Below are positions 11,224 through 22,607 of a stretch of 64,000 nt of DNA, piece after piece. The notes below the pieces were generated by a model. That model made no database searches, had not been told where the DNA came from, and saw only the letters and a program-made list of their open reading frames with translations. The position numbers were made by a program, and so were the translations under genes. This stretch comes from Hyphomicrobiales bacterium. GTDB taxonomy: Bacteria; Pseudomonadota; Alphaproteobacteria; Rhizobiales; Beijerinckiaceae. The stretch is from contig CANGIS010000008.1 of assembly GCA_947454055.1 (NCBI GenBank), positions 1 through 64,000 of the forward strand, written 5' to 3'. How positions within the stretch are numbered: the stretch's first letter is position 1; each line of letters starts with the position of its first letter.

Positions 11224-12588
11224 TCAGCGATAGCAGACGGATTTAACCGCCTCGACGACCTCAGCCACATTCGGCAGCGCCAATTTTTCGAGATTGGCGG
11301 CATAAGGCATCGGAACATCCTTGCCGGTGATGCGCTTGACCGGCGCATCAAGATAATCGAATGCGCGCTCCATGATCTGAGCCGAAATCTCGGAACCGAT
11401 ACCCGATTGCGGCCACCCTTCTTCCACCGTCACACAACGACCAGTCTTTTGAACGGAGGCCAAAACGGTTTCGATATCCATCGGGCGGATCGTGCGCAGA
11501 TCAATGACTTCGGCCGAGATGCCGGCAGCAGCCAATTCATCGGCGGCTTTGAGCGCGTAAGTCATGCCGATCGAGAATGAAACGATGGTCACATCCGTGC
11601 CCTCGCGCGCAATGCGGGCTTTGCCGATCGGAACGACAAAATCATCCAATTTCGGCACCGGACCGGTCTGGCCGTAGAGAATTTCGTTCTCGAGGAACAC
11701 AACCGGGTTCGGATTGCGGATGGCGGCTTTCAAAAGCCCCTTCGCATCGGCAGCGGTCGAAGGCGAAACCACCAACAGGCCCGGCACTTGCGAATACCAA
11801 GCCGTGTAATCCTGACTATGCTGCGCACCCACGCGGGCGGCCGCTCCATTCGGGCCGCGGAACACGATGGGGCAACCCATCTGGCCCCCCGACATATAGA
11901 GCGTCTTTGCAGCAGAATTGATAATATGATCAATGGCTTGCATGGCGAAGTTAAACGTCATGAACTCGACAATCGGACGCAGGCCCGTGAGCGCAGCCCC
12001 CACCGCCATACCGGCAAAACCATGCTCGGTGATCGGCGTATCGACCACGCGGCGCGGACCGAATTCCTGCAACAGGCCTTGGGTGATTTTGTAGGCACCT
12101 TGATATTCGGCCACTTCTTCACCGATGACGAAAACGTTCTCATCCGAGCGCATTTCCTCGGCCATCGCATCCCGCAGCGCTTCGCGCATCGTCATCTGCA
12201 CCATTTCGGTGCCAGCTGGCACCTCGATGGAGGCGTCATGCGAAACCGCAGGTGCGACCGGCGCTGCGACCGAAGCCGCGACTGGCGCAGATGCGACCGG
12301 TGCAGCAGCAACGGATGCTGCCTTGGGTGCGTCCGATACCGTCTCGCCTTCTGCGGCAATGATGGCGATCACCTGATTGACCGGCACATCTTGCGCGCCA
12401 GCCGGAACCAGAATTTTGGCCAAAATGCCTTCATCGACGGCTTCGACTTCCATCGTTGCCTTATCGGTCTCGATTTCGGCAAGAATGTCGCCGGATTTAA
12501 TCCGGTCACCCTCGTTTTTCAGCCATTTGGCCAGATTGCCCTTCTCCATCGTTGGAGAAAGGGCGGGCATCAAAATATCAATCGACAT
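11224..12588 (-). CDS. pdhB: Pyruvate dehydrogenase E1 beta subunit with N-terminal lipoyl domain
   Basis: E1 beta binds with E1 alpha to decarboxylate pyruvate on thiamine diphosphate. The 454-residue chain carries an extra lipoyl domain (1-80, K43 in [10 protein letters not shown]) and an Ala/Val-rich linker before the E1 beta core (from about residue 128, [20 protein letters not shown]). The core shows [17 protein letters not shown], the [11 protein letters not shown] helix and a C-terminal transketolase domain ([13 protein letters not shown]). Lipoyl-bearing E1 beta is known in alphaproteobacteria. It starts 33 bp after pdhA. Confidence 0.97.
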   Translation of the reverse strand: MSIDILMPALSPTMEKGNLAKWLKNEGDRIKSGDILAEIETDKATMEVEAVDEGILAKILVPAGAQDVPVNQVIAIIAAEGETVSDAPKAASVAAAPVASAPVAASVAAPVAPAVSHDASIEVPAGTEMVQMTMREALRDAMAEEMRSDENVFVIGEEVAEYQGAYKITQGLLQEFGPRRVVDTPITEHGFAGMAVGAALTGLRPIVEFMTFNFAMQAIDHIINSAAKTLYMSGGQMGCPIVFRGPNGAAARVGAQHSQDYTAWYSQVPGLLVVSPSTAADAKGLLKAAIRNPNPVVFLENEILYGQTGPVPKLDDFVVPIGKARIAREGTDVTIVSFSIGMTYALKAADELAAAGISAEVIDLRTIRPMDIETVLASVQKTGRCVTVEEGWPQSGIGSEISAQIMERAFDYLDAPVKRITGKDVPMPYAANLEKLALPNVAEVVEAVKSVCYR

Positions 12589-12621
12589 GGCGCGCTGACC
12601 TTGGCTCAGGTTGAAACCGGC

Positions 12622-13683
12622 TTATTTCAAAATATCCGTCCAAAGCTCCGACGGATCGGGCTCAGGATCGTGGGTGGCAAATTCGGCGGCATCGTTGACG
12701 ATTTCACGGATATCGCCATCGACCTTTTTGAGATCGTCTTCGGACAATTTCCACTGGCCCAGAAGCCGCGCCCGAACCTGCTCGATCGGATCATGCTCTT
12801 CGCGCATCTTCTGCACTTCGTCCTTCGAGCGGTATTTTGCCGGATCGGACATCGAGTGACCACGATAGCGGTAGGTTTGCATTTCCAGAATATAAGGCCC
12901 CTTGCCCTCGCGGCACCATTGAATGGCGCGCTCGGCGGCATCGCGCACGGCGCGTACATCCATGCCGTCGACCTGCTCGCCCGGAATGTTGAACGAAATA
13001 CCGCGCTTGGAGAAATCGGTCTGCGCCGAGGCGCGGCTAACCGCCGTGCCCATCGCGTAACGGTTGTTCTCGATCACATACACGACGGGCAGCTTCCAAA
13101 GCTCCGCCATGTTGAAGCTCTCATAGACCTGACCCTGATTGGCCGCACCATCGCCGAAATAGGTGATCGAGACCTGCCCATTGTTGCGATAATGATTGGC
13201 GAAGGCCAGACCGGTGCCGAGCGACACCTGTGCGCCGACAATGCCGTGGCCGCCGTAAAAATGCTTTTCGACGCTGAACATATGCATCGAGCCGCCCTTG
13301 CCTTTCGACAAACCGCCGCGACGCCCCGTCAGCTCCGCCATCACACCCTTAGGGTCCATGCCGCAAGCCAGCATGTGGCCGTGATCGCGATAGCCGGTGA
13401 TGACCTGGTCACCATCCTTCTGCGCCATTTCCATGCCGACGACGACCGCTTCCTGCCCGATATAGAGATGGCAGAAACCGCCGATAAGACCCATGCCGTA
13501 CATCTGACCGGCTTTTTCCTCGAAGCGGCGGATCATCAGCATTTCATGATAGGCTTTGATGTCCTCTTCACGCGTGAATTCTGTCGGGACCGAATTTTTG
13601 CGGGAAGCGGAGCGCGGTGCGGACGACTTGGCAGATGCCGCCGATTTTGTGCTTCCGGTTGATTTCCGAGCGGCCAACGCCAT
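12622..13683 (-). CDS. pdhA: Pyruvate dehydrogenase E1 alpha subunit
   Basis: ThDP-binding E1 alpha, first gene of the pyruvate dehydrogenase set. The 353-residue protein starts with a Ser/Lys/Ala-rich tail (about 1-35), then the core EEDIKAYHEMLMIRRFEEKA, the substrate region YRDHGHMLACGMDP, and the ThDP motif GDGAANQGQVYESFNMAELW ending in ENN. Phosphorylation-loop residues typical of the family follow (YRYRGHSMSDPAKYRSKDEV). The ATG has GGAGG seven bases upstream. A terminator for ftsB lies 120-147 bp upstream, so the promoter should be between 13690 and 13800. Confidence 0.97.
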   Translation of the reverse strand: MALAARKSTGSTKSAASAKSSAPRSASRKNSVPTEFTREEDIKAYHEMLMIRRFEEKAGQMYGMGLIGGFCHLYIGQEAVVVGMEMAQKDGDQVITGYRDHGHMLACGMDPKGVMAELTGRRGGLSKGKGGSMHMFSVEKHFYGGHGIVGAQVSLGTGLAFANHYRNNGQVSITYFGDGAANQGQVYESFNMAELWKLPVVYVIENNRYAMGTAVSRASAQTDFSKRGISFNIPGEQVDGMDVRAVRDAAERAIQWCREGKGPYILEMQTYRYRGHSMSDPAKYRSKDEVQKMREEHDPIEQVRARLLGQWKLSEDDLKKVDGDIREIVNDAAEFATHDPEPDPSELWTDILK

Positions 13684-13803
13684 TGCGACCTCCGATTAAT
13701 TGATTGAGTTCAATATATCGAAAGTGAAGACCTTTGGCGAGGGGGTGATAACCGGTATTTTGGATGATGAGATATGGGTAAAATTGTTTTAAATCAATAT
13801 CTT

Positions 13804-13830
13804 AAAAAAATGAACCTATTGTCGGTTCAC
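13804..13830 (-). terminator. Rho-independent terminator after ftsB
   Basis: Minus-strand hairpin TGAACC-GACAATA-GGTTCA followed by seven T residues, 40-65 bp past the ftsB stop. It separates ftsB from pdhA. Confidence 0.75.
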
Positions 13831-13869
13831 TGGATTCCGTGGCTCTGGATCGACATTGCCGGACGCCGC

Positions 13870-14184
13870 TTAATCGGCTGCCATCACCACGACGTCGTTC
13901 CGATTGCCGCGATTGAGAACGATACGGGAGCGTTCCTCCAGCAAATCCGGATCAATAGTAAAAAGGCCAATCAGCGCGTTGCGCTTCTCAAGCGCCAGAC
14001 GTTCCGAGGTCAAACGCGATAGGTCGCCGGACAGACGGGCAATCTCGGTGATGAGGCTGTTGCGCGTTTCAATGCCACGACTGCCATTGCCGGCCTCGTT
14101 GATAAAATAGACGGCCGCCACCCCTGACACGAGGTAGAGCATGAAGGGCATCGCGATGCCACGGAATCGTCTTTTTACAACCAT
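13870..14184 (-). CDS. ftsB: FtsB/DivIC-type cell division protein
   Basis: Small bitopic protein of 104 residues of the septum-formation initiator family. It has a short basic N-terminus, one membrane span (about 12-28, MPFMLYLVSGVAAVYFI) and a periplasmic coiled coil (about 38-72, SLITEIARLSGDLSRLTSER) followed by IDPDLLEERSRIVLNRG, the usual end of this family. In the divisome FtsB works with FtsL and FtsQ. Its place between eno and pdhA is the standard alphaproteobacterial one. Confidence 0.88.
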   Translation of the reverse strand: MVVKRRFRGIAMPFMLYLVSGVAAVYFINEAGNGSRGIETRNSLITEIARLSGDLSRLTSERLALEKRNALIGLFTIDPDLLEERSRIVLNRGNRNDVVVMAAD

Positions 14185-14218
14185 GAGTTAGGCGTACACG
14201 GCAGTCGTAAACAGAATC

Positions 14219-14257
14219 TAAAAATGGCCCGTAACCTTGAAGGAAACGAGCCATTTT
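14219..14257 (-). terminator. Terminator hairpin between eno and ftsB
   Basis: A 12-bp stem, AAAATGGCTCGT with ACGGGCCATTTT on the minus strand (one G-U pair), and a 13-nt loop. It runs into TTTTTAGATT. It lies about 50 bp after the eno stop and should end the eno transcript. Confidence 0.7.
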
Positions 14258-14272
14258 GAAGCCGATATTGAG

Positions 14273-14298
14273 CCGACCTGTCACATGTGACAGGTCGG
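14273..14298. repeat. Perfect 26-bp palindrome after eno
   Basis: The half-site CCGACCTGTCACA is followed without spacer by its exact reverse complement. The end lies 8 bp after the eno stop codon. No T run follows on either strand, so it is not a classic terminator by itself, and a separate terminator follows at 14219-14257. It could be a protein-binding site or a 3' RNA stem protecting eno mRNA. I do not recognise a known regulator site. Confidence 0.8.
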
Positions 14299-14305
14299 AA
14301 AAGAA

Positions 14306-15649
<1,344 letters not shown>

Positions 15650-15727
15650 TAATACTTTTGTTGAATATTGCAATGCACCATTCGGATAGACGACGCCAAC
15701 AACCGTGGGCGACCTGCCTCCGGCGGC

Positions 15728-16675
15728 CTAGGCAGACCGACGCAGCCTTTCGCGCATTGCGCGCCGCGTCTCGAGCTTGTGCATGAAGCGCTTCATCTTA
15801 CCAACGACCGGCGCCTTTATCAGCTGGCCGAAGGGCACCACATTGGTTGTGTCGAATTCGAGCTGCGATTCAAGCGCATAGGTCCGTTCGCGCAAGACAT
15901 TCAAAAGCGTCTGCCGGTCGGTAAGCGGGGCCAATTCCTCATGCGGAATTGGCTTGCCGATCACCAGTGGTAATTCCGACCCGATCCGATCATGCACTTC
16001 CTTGAAAATAAGCGAAAGACGCAGCGTCGGGCTGAGATGACTTGCAATCTGGAACAGGCGGCTGTTCTGGCCCGAGAAGAAAATCGGAACGACCGTGGCC
16101 TTCGAACGCTGAATCAATTGCGCAGTGAAAGGCTGCCATGGCCAATCAATGGCCGGCTTGCGGCCGAGCTTGTCGGGGGCTGTCGAGACGGCTCCAGCGG
16201 GAAACACCACCACACATCCGCCATTGGCGAGATGTTTGCGCGCCGCATCACGCGACTCGAGATTGGTCTGAAATGCTTCCTTCGTGCCGGTAAAATCAAC
16301 CGGCAACAGGTTGGTTCGCGCTTCCGGCGCGCGAAGCAGCACGGAATGGGTCAGAACCAGAAAATCCTTGCGGACTTTCTCAATCAACCAGCACATCGCC
16401 AGCCCGTCGAGCACGCCGTAAGGGTGGTTGGCGATGATCACCACGGGGCCCGTGGCCGGAATATGGCTCAGATCATCGGCATGGAAAGTTGGTACCACTT
16501 CCAATTGCCGGATAGAGGCCTGCCAGAAGCTTTCGCCAGGCACGGGATTTTTCTGATTATCGAGATAGAGCCCGTACAGCAAAGGCTGTCCTGTGGCCTT
16601 TTCAATCAACTGAATAGCCTTCCGCTTCAACAGCGGCTGGGAATGATCCGAGTAGGAAAATTGAACGTCAGTCAT
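15728..16675 (-). CDS. Lysophospholipid acyltransferase-family protein (hemolysin-related acyltransferase)
   Basis: A 315-residue glycerolipid acyltransferase of the PlsC-like fold. The active-site block is IIANHPYGVLDGLAM, followed by LLPVDFTG (substrate block) and GGCVVVFPAGAVS (a FPxG-type block). Relatives include OlsA-like and hemolysin-annotated proteins that acylate lyso-lipids; the substrate cannot be read from the sequence. No clear membrane span; the basic C-terminal tail (ETRRAMRERLRRS) could bind the membrane surface. I chose the ATG at 16675 over a TTG ten codons upstream. It lies between kdsA and eno, genes that often adjoin each other in relatives. Confidence 0.82.
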   Translation of the reverse strand: MTDVQFSYSDHSQPLLKRKAIQLIEKATGQPLLYGLYLDNQKNPVPGESFWQASIRQLEVVPTFHADDLSHIPATGPVVIIANHPYGVLDGLAMCWLIEKVRKDFLVLTHSVLLRAPEARTNLLPVDFTGTKEAFQTNLESRDAARKHLANGGCVVVFPAGAVSTAPDKLGRKPAIDWPWQPFTAQLIQRSKATVVPIFFSGQNSRLFQIASHLSPTLRLSLIFKEVHDRIGSELPLVIGKPIPHEELAPLTDRQTLLNVLRERTYALESQLEFDTTNVVPFGQLIKAPVVGKMKRFMHKLETRRAMRERLRRSA

Positions 16676-16732
16676 GATTTTCCATCTACCGATTCTCGAT
16701 GACAATAGGGTGACAATTCGGCTCCGCCGGAA

Positions 16733-17590
16733 TCAGATTGAGAGAGGACGAGATTTCGCCAGCCCGTCAAAGGCCTTGAGATCCGTTAGCAGGGCTTCCA
16801 ACTGATGCAGCGGGACCATATTCGGGCCGTCTGACGGGGCATGATCCGGCGCCTCGTGCGTCTCGATAAAGACGCCCGCCACGCCCACAGCGATCGCCGC
16901 GCGCGCCAATACCGGCACGAACTCGCGTTGACCGCCCGAGGATGCGCCTTGTCCGCCCGGCTGCTGGACGGAATGGGTCGCGTCGAAAATCACCGGCGCG
17001 CCGGTATCCCTCGCCATGATGGGCAGCGAGCGCATATCCGATACCAGTGTGTTGTAGCCGAACGAGACGCCTCGTTCGCACACCAGCACATTCGGATTGC
17101 CCGCACCGGTGATTTTAGCCGCCACATTCTTCATGTCCCAAGGGGCTAGGAACTGTCCCTTTTTTACATTGATGACGCGGCCGGTTTCGGCGGCGGCCAG
17201 AAGCAAATCCGTCTGGCGGCAGAGAAATGCTGGAATTTGCAAAATATCAACGACTTCCGCCACCGCTATGCACTGGGTCGCATCGTGAATATCGGTAATC
17301 ACCGGCAGACCGAGCGTCGCTTTGATTTCGGCAAAAACATCGAGCGCTTTGGCAAGTCCGATACCGCGCTCGGCCGATGCCGAGGTGCGATTGGCTTTAT
17401 CAAACGAAGATTTATACACAAACGGGATACCCAGTCTTGTCGTCATTTCCTTGAGCGCGACGGCCATTTCAAACGCATGGGCGCGGCTCTCCATCTGGCA
17501 GGGACCGGCGATCAGCGCGAAAGGCAAATGCTGGCCAAACGAGACCGGACCAGCCGTAACGATGGAATTTTGCAAAACAGATGTTGTCAT
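16733..17590 (-). CDS. kdsA: KDO-8-phosphate synthase
   Basis: Condenses PEP with arabinose 5-phosphate to make KDO-8-phosphate for the lipopolysaccharide core. The 285-residue TIM barrel shows [20 protein letters not shown], the C-terminal [20 protein letters not shown] and [17 protein letters not shown]. The N-terminal strand reads IAGPCQMES with C31, the cysteine that marks metal-dependent (class II) synthases; E. coli has Asn there. It fits functionally with the lipid A genes near 37-42 kb. Confidence 0.97.
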   Translation of the reverse strand: MTTSVLQNSIVTAGPVSFGQHLPFALIAGPCQMESRAHAFEMAVALKEMTTRLGIPFVYKSSFDKANRTSASAERGIGLAKALDVFAEIKATLGLPVITDIHDATQCIAVAEVVDILQIPAFLCRQTDLLLAAAETGRVINVKKGQFLAPWDMKNVAAKITGAGNPNVLVCERGVSFGYNTLVSDMRSLPIMARDTGAPVIFDATHSVQQPGGQGASSGGQREFVPVLARAAIAVGVAGVFIETHEAPDHAPSDGPNMVPLHQLEALLTDLKAFDGLAKSRPLSI

Positions 17591-17628
17591 AACAAACCCC
17601 TATAGCGCGGCAAGAAGGGTCTGGCGAG

Positions 17629-18489
17629 TCAACGCGTCACAAAGCGGATGGCCGTTCCAAAAGCGTGCGAGGCCGCGACGATGATTGCCCCCTGCACCGA
17701 TTGATAAGGGATCGCTTTATCAGCCAAGCGCTGTTTCACGGGCTCGAGATCGGGGGCGGCGATGGTAAAGGCCGCGAGCTCTGGGGCCCCTCCGGCCGTG
17801 GGCTGGCCATATTCATAAGAAAAAGCAGCGCGGGAAAGTACATCGAGATCACCCCGCGGTGTGGCAAACCGTAATCCGGCAGAGGTCGCCGAGAAAGCGT
17901 CGATGCCCGTAAATGCCCGCATAAATTCCGCATGATCTGAGGGCTCATCGGCGACCATTGCCACGCCCGCCAGGGCCACAGCCCCATTCGGGTGCTGTTG
18001 GGCTGCCGGATTCCAGAAATTCTCCGGCCGGTGCTGTTGGCAAACAAAAAAGCCGCATTGCGGGGCGAGCCGGTCGGCGGCAAAAGCCAGCGTGAACGAC
18101 ACGTCCACCGGCGTACCATCGGTTCGCATTCCTTTGCGCTCGAAAAAGAACGTCTCGAACCCACCAATGCCCGCTTTATCGAATGCCGCTTTGTCAGCCA
18201 CCGCATCGCGCGATTCAAGCACCAGCATGGCAAAGCCTTCGCGTTTATCGAGATAATCGCGAACAAAGGCGCCAAAGGAGAAAATGCCGGAAGCATGGGG
18301 CGGGATCACTGCCCCATCGCCCACGGCGATCAGTTCCAAAAACGCGCCCGGAAACTGCACGATGCGGTTTTCCGTGCCCCATGGATGGCGATTGCGCGCC
18401 CCGACCTTAAAGCCAAGCGCTTCATAAAACGCCCCCATCGCATCGAGATCACGGGTGGCTAGGACGAGATGGTCGAGGGGGCGGTGCAT
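17629..18489 (-). CDS. Glyoxalase-like (VOC superfamily) protein of unknown substrate
   Basis: A 286-residue protein starting LDHLVLATRDLDAMGAFYEAL, then GARNRHPWGTENRIVQF and LELIAV, the first VOC module of the glyoxalase-like family; a second, more diverged module follows (ENFWNPAAQQHPNGAVALAG). Such proteins use paired beta-alpha-beta-beta-beta units to hold a metal. The H in LDHLV and the E in FLELIAV are candidate ligands. Substrate unknown. It lies 38 bp upstream of kdsA on the same strand and is probably co-transcribed with it. Confidence 0.8.
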   Translation of the reverse strand: MHRPLDHLVLATRDLDAMGAFYEALGFKVGARNRHPWGTENRIVQFPGAFLELIAVGDGAVIPPHASGIFSFGAFVRDYLDKREGFAMLVLESRDAVADKAAFDKAGIGGFETFFFERKGMRTDGTPVDVSFTLAFAADRLAPQCGFFVCQQHRPENFWNPAAQQHPNGAVALAGVAMVADEPSDHAEFMRAFTGIDAFSATSAGLRFATPRGDLDVLSRAAFSYEYGQPTAGGAPELAAFTIAAPDLEPVKQRLADKAIPYQSVQGAIIVAASHAFGTAIRFVTR

Positions 18490-18501
18490 CGTGGGAAATC
18501 C

Positions 18502-18535
18502 TTGACAGAAACGCTATATGGCTTTATACACCATA
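18502..18535 (+). promoter_or_regulatory. Strong sigma-70-type promoter of the DUF6516 toxin-antitoxin operon
   Basis: TTGACA (18502-18507), a 17-bp spacer and TATACA (18525-18530). This is the best consensus promoter in the window. A small inverted repeat, TATGG (18517-18521) and CCATA (18531-18535), straddles the -10 box and could be the operator for the downstream HTH protein. Confidence 0.75.
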
Positions 18536-18569
18536 ACTCATTAGTCGCTCTCAAACGCCAGAGCAATGA

Positions 18570-18860
18570 ATGGCCAGAGCTTCTCTATTCTATGATGCGC
18601 GGCGAGACTATCCGGATGGCACGATTGTCCAGATCCGAATTTGGCGAATTCCTGAACCTGACGATGAAAGGCCGCATCGTTTTAAATATTCCTTGTTTTT
18701 CGGCAAACCGGGCGAGCGACTTGTGGGGTATGACAATGAACGTGGCAAGGGCGATCATAAACACATTAAAGGTTTGGAATCCCCCTATTTATTCACAAGT
18801 ATCGATCAACTTTTCGCCGATTTCAGGCGCGATATAGCCATGGTAAGGAGGCGCCTGTGA
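18570..18860 (+). CDS. DUF6516 family protein, TumE-like toxin
   Basis: A 96-residue protein with ARASLFYDARRDYPDGTIVQ, RIWRIPEPDDERPHRFKYSL and GERLVGYDNERGKGDHKHIK, the pattern of the DUF6516/TumE toxin group, where the GYDNERGKGDHKH stretch is the most conserved part. The toxic activity of this family is not something I can read from the sequence. It overlaps the following HTH gene by 4 bp and has its own strong promoter, about 35 bp upstream. The toxin-first order is usual for this family. Confidence 0.75.
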   Translation: MARASLFYDARRDYPDGTIVQIRIWRIPEPDDERPHRFKYSLFFGKPGERLVGYDNERGKGDHKHIKGLESPYLFTSIDQLFADFRRDIAMVRRRL

Positions 18861-19222
18861 AAGACCGTGTGCTTTATATTCATATTGAAAACGAAACGGA
18901 TTTCTTTGAGCGCGCGATAGCAGCTACCAAACGCATCGATGCCAAATTAACCGTTTCAGACCCGGAACACTTAAGCTTCACCACCTACGAGCAATTCATG
19001 GCGGCCTTGTCGGACAAGCGGATGGAGTTGCTGTCGGTATTGAAGGGCTTAGGCCCCTCCTCCATCCGCGGTTTATCGAAAGCGGTGACACGCGATTATA
19101 AAAGCGTCCATGGCGATGTCAGCCGGTTGATGGATATCGGCCTGATTGAAAAGCGCAAGGACGGCCTGATCGAGGCGCCCTATGACAAGATTGTGAGCGA
19201 AATCAGGTTGAAGGCGGCGTGA
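18857..19222 (+). CDS. HTH DNA-binding antitoxin partner of the DUF6516 protein (TumA/HVO_A0114-like)
   Basis: A 121-residue protein with a C-terminal winged helix-turn-helix (RMELLSVLKGLGPSSIRGLS, then DYKSVHGDVSRLMDIGLIEK), as in HVO_A0114-type regulators. The start is GTG at 18857, inside the toxin stop, preceded by a perfect AAGGAGG five bases upstream, which suggests strong translation of the antitoxin. It probably represses the operon through the repeat at 18517-18535. Confidence 0.77.
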   Translation: MKDRVLYIHIENETDFFERAIAATKRIDAKLTVSDPEHLSFTTYEQFMAALSDKRMELLSVLKGLGPSSIRGLSKAVTRDYKSVHGDVSRLMDIGLIEKRKDGLIEAPYDKIVSEIRLKAA

Positions 19223-19250
19223 TTTTTCGGGTTTGACAAAGCCCAACAAC

Positions 19251-19336
19251 CGTCCTTGCGAGGAGCAAAGCGACGAAGCAATCCAGCCTTTTCTTTCGTC
19301 TTCAACTGGATTGCTTCGCGTTTGCTCGCAAGGACG
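19251..19336. repeat. Palindromic dispersed repeat (CGTCCTTGCGAGGAGC type)
   Basis: Left arm CGTCCTTGCGAGGAGCAAAG... ending in GACGAAGCAATCCAG (19251-19286), 19-nt loop, right arm CTGGATTGCTTCGCG... ending in TGCTCGCAAGGACG (19306-19336). Sequences of the form CGTCATTGCGAGGAGC...GAAGCAATCCAG are dispersed palindromic units in many alphaproteobacterial genomes. This copy sits in the gap between the convergent toxin-antitoxin operon and pyrG, typical for REP-like or MITE-like units, and could serve both genes as a 3' stem. Confidence 0.8.
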
Positions 19337-19356
19337 GGTAAATTTTGGGCATTCTT

Positions 19357-20997
<1,641 letters not shown>

Positions 20998-21084
20998 CTA
21001 ATGACGATCGAACGATTCGACAAAGCATCTGGCGATTGTAAGTGGGGCTATCCACACCCATTCACGAAAATCCGCCTCCAAACT

Positions 21085-21117
21085 AAAAACGCCGGAAGCT
21101 AAACTTCCGGCGTTTCG
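21085..21117 (-). terminator. Strong rho-independent terminator after secG
   Basis: Perfect 12-bp stem AAACGCCGGAAG / CTTCCGGCGTTT with a 5-nt loop, followed on the minus strand by TTTTAGTTT. It lies 22 bp after the secG stop. The plus-strand reading ends in TTTCG and is weaker. Confidence 0.88.
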
Positions 21118-21139
21118 AAACTTTATATCGGCCTAAATC

Positions 21140-21502
21140 TTATTCGGCCGGCTTAGGCTGCCCTTCAAGCTGCTTGAGCTGGTCGAGAACACCGCCCGGT
21201 TGAGCAGGGGCAGCACCGGTTGCAGCAGGAACGGCCTGATCAATCACCGACTTCGGCGCGCTTGAATTTCCCGAAAGGATCGCCAGCAAAAGGCTCGTGC
21301 CGAAAAACGCCGCTGCCAGAATGGCCGTGGTCCGGGTCAGAAGATTGGCTTGGCCACGACCGGTCATCAACCCACCAAGCCCGCCGCCGCCGCCACCGCC
21401 GCCAAGGCCGCTCAAGGCGCCCTGCTCCGAGCGCTGCAGCAAAATCACCGCGACAAGCGCGATGACGATGAGAAGATGGATGACAATCAGGACTTGTTGC
21501 AT
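21140..21502 (-). CDS. secG: SecG preprotein translocase subunit
   Basis: Small subunit of the SecYEG channel. The 120-residue protein begins MQQVLIVIHLLIVIALVAVI (first span), then a glycine-rich cytoplasmic loop (QGALSGLGGGGGGGGLGGLM), RTTAILAAAFFGTSLLLAIL (second span) and an Ala/Pro/Gln-rich tail. The open frame extends 24 codons further upstream, but the family start is this Met. It sits between tpiA and pyrG as in other alphaproteobacteria. Confidence 0.93.
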   Translation of the reverse strand: MQQVLIVIHLLIVIALVAVILLQRSEQGALSGLGGGGGGGGLGGLMTGRGQANLLTRTTAILAAAFFGTSLLLAILSGNSSAPKSVIDQAVPAATGAAPAQPGGVLDQLKQLEGQPKPAE

Positions 21503-21626
21503 TTCAGCAGACGCTTTCAGATAGCAAGGAAAGAATTCAAACCGCGCTTTAACACGCGGATGCCTCCGGATCAAAGCACGAAAATCAAACGGCGTTCGGG
21601 CACCGTGAACAAAGGCGGTCTAACGG

Positions 21627-22388
21627 TTACCGGTAGGCAGCCGCAATGCCCAGAAAATCGTCGGCCTTCAGGCTCGCCCCGCCAACCAACGCGCCATCCA
21701 CATTGGCGACCGCCATCAGCTCCTTGGCGTTGGAAGGCTTGACCGAGCCACCATAAAGGATGCGGACTTTGGCCGCTTCGTCTTTACCGACCAGCTTTTT
21801 AAGATCGGCGCGGATCAGCGCGTGAACCTCTTCGACGTCTTTGGCCGTGGGTGTCAGGCCGGTACCGATCGCCCAGACCGGCTCATAAGCAATCACGATG
21901 TCACGCGCGGTCAACCCGTCCGGAACCGAGCCTTTCAATTGCCGGCGAACAATGGCCAGCGTCTTGCCGGCCTCGCGTTCCGCCCGCGTCTCTCCAACGC
22001 AGATAATGGTCAACAGGCCGTTGCGGTGAGCCGATTCGGCCTTGGCGCGCACCATCGCGTCGGTCTCGCCATGGTCGGCGCGGCGCTCCGAATGACCAAC
22101 GATCACCGCGGTTGCGCCCGCATCGGCCAGCATGGCGGCCGAAATATCGCCCGTATGCGCCCCACTGTCCTTAGCGTGACAATCCTGCGCACCAATCATC
22201 ACGGCCTGCCCGACCGCGGCGTGCGCCAAGGCCGAGATCAGGGTCGCCGGCGGGCAGATCATCAGATCGACGGCGCGACGCAAGGAAGCATCATTGCCCG
22301 CCCCGATCTGGTCGAATTCATCCAAGGAAACCTGCAAGCCGTTCATTTTCCAATTACCTGCGACGAGAGGGCGGATGGAGGGCGTCAT
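21627..22388 (-). CDS. tpiA: Triose-phosphate isomerase
   Basis: Interconverts dihydroxyacetone phosphate and glyceraldehyde 3-phosphate. The 253-residue barrel shows AGNWKMNG (N12, K14), the catalytic His in IVGHSERR, the catalytic Glu in [12 protein letters not shown] and the phosphate-binding [12 protein letters not shown] and GALVGGASL. The frame is open 19 codons further upstream; the ATG at 22388 has AAGGA seven bases before it and fits the family. It is divergent from ppiD. Confidence 0.97.
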   Translation of the reverse strand: MTPSIRPLVAGNWKMNGLQVSLDEFDQIGAGNDASLRRAVDLMICPPATLISALAHAAVGQAVMIGAQDCHAKDSGAHTGDISAAMLADAGATAVIVGHSERRADHGETDAMVRAKAESAHRNGLLTIICVGETRAEREAGKTLAIVRRQLKGSVPDGLTARDIVIAYEPVWAIGTGLTPTAKDVEEVHALIRADLKKLVGKDEAAKVRILYGGSVKPSNAKELMAVANVDGALVGGASLKADDFLGIAAAYR

Positions 22389-22527
22389 GGGAATCCTTTC
22401 GAGAACAAAATGCGCTATTTTTCGCTGTACCCGCTTAGAAGACATAATATGCGACAGAAATAAACAGGCGTGACGCTAGTTTTGCTTGCATCCGGCCGCC
22501 AAACGCGCTTTGCCAGCGCTTGATCGG

Positions 22528-22567
22528 ATCGGATCCGATTGCAGGTTGCCGACGCTCTCCTTATGCT
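22528..22567 (+). promoter_or_regulatory. Likely promoter of the ppiD-trpE transcript with a 12-bp palindrome
   Basis: TTGCAG (22539-22544), 17-bp spacer, TATGCT (22562-22567), about 40 bp before the ppiD start. The 12-bp palindrome ATCGGATCCGAT (22528-22539) ends on the first base of the -35 box and may be a regulator site. Confidence 0.5.
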
Positions 22568-22607
22568 AGGAAGCATCGCATGACACGAGTAGAATGGATC
22601 GCTTCTT

